From PALSA-1006 sp037140475 (GTDB taxonomy: Bacteria > Pseudomonadota > Gammaproteobacteria > Burkholderiales > Gallionellaceae), in contig JBAXEJ010000007.1 in NCBI GenBank assembly GCA_037140475.1, positions 1 to 61,929 of the forward strand: a stretch of DNA of 61,929 nucleotides, written 5' to 3'. The position numbers and the translations under genes are program-made. The stretch's first letter is position 1. Each line of letters starts with the position of its first letter. The notes under the pieces were generated by a model. That model saw nothing but the letters and a program-made list of their open reading frames with translations, made no database searches and was not told where the DNA came from. Shown here piece after piece: positions 58,835-61,929 of this stretch.

Positions 58835-59236
58835 TTACAAAAACAACACCGCCGAAACACCGAACCTCGACGCCAATTCTTTAGCTTGGCGGGCATTGAA
58901 TTCGCGACGACCCGCTAGCAATTCAGACACGACACCTTGGCTGCCCAGTTCTGGAAGATCGACCTGACGCAAGCCATCGCGTTGCATCAAATAGCGTAGC
59001 GCCTCCGCCCCTGTTGCCGCTTTTGGCATTTTGTCTTTGGCTTCATATTCCGCAACCAGATCGCCGAGGTAATCCACTAATCTGGCGAGCGGATGTTTTT
59101 CATCAGCGCCGCCTGCATCGATTGCAGCATCAAGGGCTTCAACCAATTGTGCGTACTCTTTGGCGTTGCGCGCGGGTTGTAGCAGAGGTGCTACATAGCC
59201 CCAATGTTCTATTGCTGTTTTAACTCGTGCGTTCAT
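58835..59236 (-). CDS. higA: HigA-type antitoxin
   Basis: 133 residues. An N-terminal helical extension (PARNAKEYAQLVEALDAAID) and a C-terminal XRE helix-turn-helix (YLMQRDGLRQVDLPELGS followed by QGVVSELLAGRREF) match HigA antitoxins. It neutralises HigB and represses the operon. Its start overlaps the higB stop by 4 bases, with the toxin gene first, the normal order for higBA. Confidence 0.9.
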   Translation of the reverse strand: MNARVKTAIEHWGYVAPLLQPARNAKEYAQLVEALDAAIDAGGADEKHPLARLVDYLGDLVAEYEAKDKMPKAATGAEALRYLMQRDGLRQVDLPELGSQGVVSELLAGRREFNARQAKELASRFGVSAVLFL

Positions 59237-59517
59237 TTCCAGCCTCCTTGGTCATACTCTTTGTGTGTCAGCACTGCCCTGATGAATAATCGCCCCGTAT
59301 TGAAGTGAATGGCGGCAATCAAACGCAGCTTGTTCCCGCCAATGTCGAATACGAATACATCACCTACCTTATCCGTACTGGGGAAGAGCGCCCTCACTTC
59401 CGAGAAGCTTCGCCATTCAGCCTTTTTGCATAGGCGATACCACTGCTCAAGGGCCGATGCGCTTTGGGGATGCGCTTGCTGCGCGGTCACAATTCGGCGG
59501 TGGGTGATGATGTGCAT
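59233..59517 (-). CDS. higB: HigB-type mRNA interferase toxin
   Basis: 94 residues of the HigB/RelE family: AHPQSASALEQWYRLCKKAE, then VFDIGGNKLRLIAAIHFN and FIRAVLTHKEYDQGGWK, the conserved C-terminal signature of the HigB subfamily with the key basic and Tyr residues. It cleaves ribosome-associated mRNA. It is complete and followed directly by higA. Confidence 0.92.
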   Translation of the reverse strand: MHIITHRRIVTAQQAHPQSASALEQWYRLCKKAEWRSFSEVRALFPSTDKVGDVFVFDIGGNKLRLIAAIHFNTGRLFIRAVLTHKEYDQGGWK

Positions 59518-59572
59518 GAATCGCAGTATATCTCAATAAGAGATATTGACAAGTTACCATTGAGAGGTTGTC

Positions 59573-59696
59573 GTCATTCCGGCGCAGGCCGGAATCCAGC
59601 AACACAAAACAGCCCGCGTAGCGGACAACATCGAGGCTTTGTTCGCTACGTAGGTACTTTTTAACCATCTGGATTCCGGCCTACGCCGGAATGACG
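59573..59696. repeat. Inverted repeat of the ATTCCGGCnnAGGCCGGAAT type
   Basis: GTCATTCCGGCGCAGGCCGG at 59573 continues into AATCCAG, and its inverted copy ends near 59696 with CGCCGGAATGAC; the 27-base arms differ at one position. Each arm is itself a palindrome-like hairpin. About 70 bases separate them. This is a very common dispersed element in betaproteobacteria and could be a non-autonomous mobile unit or transcript stabiliser at the mfd 3' end. Confidence 0.8.
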
Positions 59697-59703
59697 GAGA
59701 AAT

Positions 59704-61929
59704 TTATTTCAGTTCGTTGAAGAAATTCTTAATAGCCAACACCCGCTGCTGCAAATCCTCATGCTTCAACTCGATGCGCAATTTATCTGGGCCGTTCATT
59801 TTGATGTAACGGCGCGTCTGAATTAGCGTGATGATTTTCATCGGATCAATCGGCGGATTAGGCACAAACTGAATTTGAATCGCCTCACTTGAAGCATCCA
59901 ATTTGCTGATACCAATTGGCTTGGCGAGAATGCGCAATTGATGACTATCGAGTAAGGTCTGCGCAGGCTCAGGCAACAAACCAAAACGGTCGATCAATTC
60001 TTGATGCATATCGTCCAAATCTTGTTGCGTGTTGCAGTTCGCTAGACGTTTGTAGATAACGAGGCGTTGATGAATGTCACCGCAATAATCATTAGGTAAT
60101 AGCGCGGGAGTATGCAAATTGATCTCGGTCGTCACCCCCAGTGGATGCGCCATGTCTGGCTCTTTGCCTTGCTTGAGTGAGGCAATCGCGGCGGCGAGCA
60201 TGTCGTTATACAAACTAAAACCAATTTCCTGCATCTCGCCACTCTGCGATTCGCCCAGCACCTCACCCGCACCGCGAATTTCTAAATCGTGCATGGCGAG
60301 GCAGAAGCCTGAGCCTAATTGCTCCATCGCTTGAATGGCTTCGAGGCGTTTTTTCGCCTGGGCAGTAAGACCTTCTAAATTATCTACTAGCAAATATGCA
60401 TAAGCCTGGTGGTGCGAACGCCCCACACGACCGCGTAACTGGTGCAACTGCGCCAAACCAAAGCGATCAGAACGATTCATGATGATGGTGTTCGCTGTAG
60501 GCACGTCGATGCCGGTTTCGATGATGGTGGTGCAAAGCAACACGTTAAAACGCTGATGAGTGAAATCGCGCATCACCGATTCCAGATCGCGCTCGCCCAT
60601 CTGGCCGTGCGCCACACGGATGCGCGCTTCTGGCAACAACGTTTCCAGTTTCTCATGCATATTGTTGATGGTGTCGACTTCGTTGTGCAGGAAGTACACC
60701 TGCCCACCGCGCTTAAGTTCGCGCAGTACGGCTTCGCGGATGATGCCCTGACTGTAGCTGCTGACAAAAGTTTTAATCGACAAGCGACGTTGTGGTGCAG
60801 TGGCGATCACCGAAAAATCACGCAGACCTTCCAGCGACATCGCCAGCGTACGTGGAATTGGCGTGGCGGTGAGCGTGAGCACATCCACCTCCGCACGCAA
60901 GGCTTTCAAGCGCTCTTTCTGCTGCACACCAAAGCGGTGTTCTTCATCCAAAATCACCAAACCGAGATTGCTAAATTTCACATCTTTCTGGATCAGCTTA
61001 TGCGTACCGATCACAATATCCAGCTTGCCCTCTGCCAAATCTTGTAACGACTGTGTAACTTCTTTGGCAGAACGAAAGCGCGACAACTCAGCGATCTTGA
61101 TCGGCCAATCCGCAAAGCGATTAGAGAAATTTTGAAAGTGCTGTTCGGCCAGCAGCGTGGTGGGAACCAGCACGGCCACTTGCTTACCATCCATCACCGC
61201 CACGAACGCGGCGCGCAATGCCACTTCTGTTTTACCAAAGCCAACATCGCCGCAGATCAACCTGTCCATCGGCTTAACGGATTGCAGATCGAGCAGTACG
61301 GCCTCAATCGCAGCGGCTTGATCAGCCGTTTCTTCAAAACCGAAACCCGCAGAAAACGCCTCGTAATCGTGATACGTCAGTTTGAAAGCATGGCCTTTAC
61401 GCGTGGCGCGTTGTGCGTAAATGTTCAGCAACTCGGCAGCCGTGTCGCGCACCTGCAGCATGGCGCGACGTTTGGCTTTATCCCATGTACCGCTACCCAA
61501 TTTATGAAGCGGTGCCGCTTCTGGCGCGCCACCGCTATAACGGCTAATAACATGTAACTGCGACACCGGCACATACAGCTTATCTTCTCCCGCATACACC
61601 AGTAGCAAAAATTCATTCTCACCTTCGCCGAGGTCGAGATTCACCAGCCCCTGATAGCGCGCAATGCCGTGTTGCTCATGCACCACAGGGTCGCCCGGTT
61701 TGAGCTCAGAGAGATCGCGCAACATGCCTTCGACGTTGCTCTTCTTTGCGGCACGAGCGGCACGGCTACGAGGCTGCGATGCATAAAGCTCTGTCTCGGT
61801 GACGATGGCGAATTTGTCATCAACAAGCAGGAATCCGCTTTGCACCAAGGCCGTTGCCAACATAAACTTTTCTTTACTGGCGAGGAACGCGGCATAGTCT
61901 TCGCACACCGCTGGCGTGAGGCCATATTC
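59704..61929 (-). CDS. mfd: Transcription-repair coupling factor Mfd (partial, N-terminus beyond right edge)
   Basis: About 742 C-terminal residues in an open frame to the window edge; full Mfd is ~1150 residues, so the UvrB-like N-terminal domains are mostly missing. Visible are the RNA-polymerase-interacting domain (GDPVVHEQHGIARYQGL), helicase motif I GDVGFGKTEVALRAAF, motif II LVILDEEHRFGV, LTATPIPRTL, and motif VI QLRGRVGRS, followed by the C-terminal TRCF domain. Mfd removes stalled RNA polymerase and recruits UvrA. Confidence 0.97.
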   Translation of the reverse strand, partial: EYGLTPAVCEDYAAFLASKEKFMLATALVQSGFLLVDDKFAIVTETELYASQPRSRAARAAKKSNVEGMLRDLSELKPGDPVVHEQHGIARYQGLVNLDLGEGENEFLLLVYAGEDKLYVPVSQLHVISRYSGGAPEAAPLHKLGSGTWDKAKRRAMLQVRDTAAELLNIYAQRATRKGHAFKLTYHDYEAFSAGFGFEETADQAAAIEAVLLDLQSVKPMDRLICGDVGFGKTEVALRAAFVAVMDGKQVAVLVPTTLLAEQHFQNFSNRFADWPIKIAELSRFRSAKEVTQSLQDLAEGKLDIVIGTHKLIQKDVKFSNLGLVILDEEHRFGVQQKERLKALRAEVDVLTLTATPIPRTLAMSLEGLRDFSVIATAPQRRLSIKTFVSSYSQGIIREAVLRELKRGGQVYFLHNEVDTINNMHEKLETLLPEARIRVAHGQMGERDLESVMRDFTHQRFNVLLCTTIIETGIDVPTANTIIMNRSDRFGLAQLHQLRGRVGRSHHQAYAYLLVDNLEGLTAQAKKRLEAIQAMEQLGSGFCLAMHDLEIRGAGEVLGESQSGEMQEIGFSLYNDMLAAAIASLKQGKEPDMAHPLGVTTEINLHTPALLPNDYCGDIHQRLVIYKRLANCNTQQDLDDMHQELIDRFGLLPEPAQTLLDSHQLRILAKPIGISKLDASSEAIQIQFVPNPPIDPMKIITLIQTRRYIKMNGPDKLRIELKHEDLQQRVLAIKNFFNELK

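Noticed and set aside
1..61929. CRISPR array, rRNA, tRNA or complete insertion sequence
   Set aside because: No regularly spaced repeats, rRNA-like blocks, foldable tRNAs or transposase genes were seen in the window.

Overview
The window reads as a chromosomal segment of a Gram-negative betaproteobacterium with a sensory-rich, chemolithotroph-like gene set. Pointers are the betaproteobacterial flavour of DbpA, RhlE, SrkA, YaeQ and DUF1415, the Cus efflux system, TusA/DsrE2 sulfur carriers, and a Cyc2-like cytochrome-porin of the kind found in Fe(II)-oxidising Gallionellaceae and relatives. A member of Nitrosomonadales/Gallionellaceae is a reasonable guess, but no rRNA or tRNA is present to settle it. 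Both ends cut genes: a urea transporter/M23 fusion on the left and mfd on the right.

Layout. 1-4.6 kb: HDOD protein, metallo-beta-lactamase-fold hydrolase and urea transporter-M23 fusion on the minus strand, divergent from lipA. 4.7-9.8 kb: an accessory-looking block (NmrA-like oxidoreductase, isochorismatase-family hydrolase, divergent LysR regulator, caspase-like protease with SPOR and PEGA domains), with three copies of a degenerate intergenic repeat in its flanks. 9.8-17.4 kb: a Cu(I)/Ag(I) efflux operon (small Met/Cys/His-rich exported protein, cusC, a cusB carrying a C-terminal CusF domain, cusA, cusF) followed by an OB-fold exported protein. 17.5-29.3 kb: a minus-strand signalling block with bphO (heme oxygenase), bphP (phytochrome-GGDEF-EAL), hemG, a giant CheB-CheR-PAS-GGDEF-EAL hybrid and a NarX/NarL-type two-component pair. 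29.5-31 kb: a LigB-type dioxygenase and an AlkD-like repair protein.

31.1-38.3 kb: an OmpR-type regulator and sensor kinase directly upstream of a Cyc2-like fused cytochrome-porin, and a divergent dCache-PAS-GAF-PAS-GGDEF-EAL protein. 38.4-41.2 kb: prfC, an S4 RNA-binding protein, arfB and yaeQ in one minus-strand run, a translation termination and rescue cluster. 41.3-54.8 kb: mostly housekeeping genes (DUF3820, YgjP-like protease, tusA-dsrE2, another GGDEF-EAL protein, dbpA, a lone cyclic-nucleotide-binding protein, yajD, a Cdd1-like HhH protein, ychJ, srkA, DUF1415, rhlE, HDOD, ychF). 54.8-59.7 kb: a small accessory strip between ychF and mfd with an integrase remnant, an orphan antitoxin, VapBC and HigBA systems, an XRE regulator, small orphan proteins, a 41-bp tandem duplication and a repeat with inverted copies.

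The dominant theme is cyclic-di-GMP signalling. Four proteins carrying both GGDEF and EAL domains lie within about 27 kb, each with a different sensory front end (red/far-red light, CheB/CheR, a periplasmic Cache ligand, GAF-PAS), and there are two HDOD proteins. The phytochrome is encoded with the enzyme that makes its biliverdin and with a late heme-biosynthesis enzyme. The Cyc2-like protein with its own two-component system is the most physiologically suggestive unit. Predicted functions are from sequence reading only; no database searches were run.
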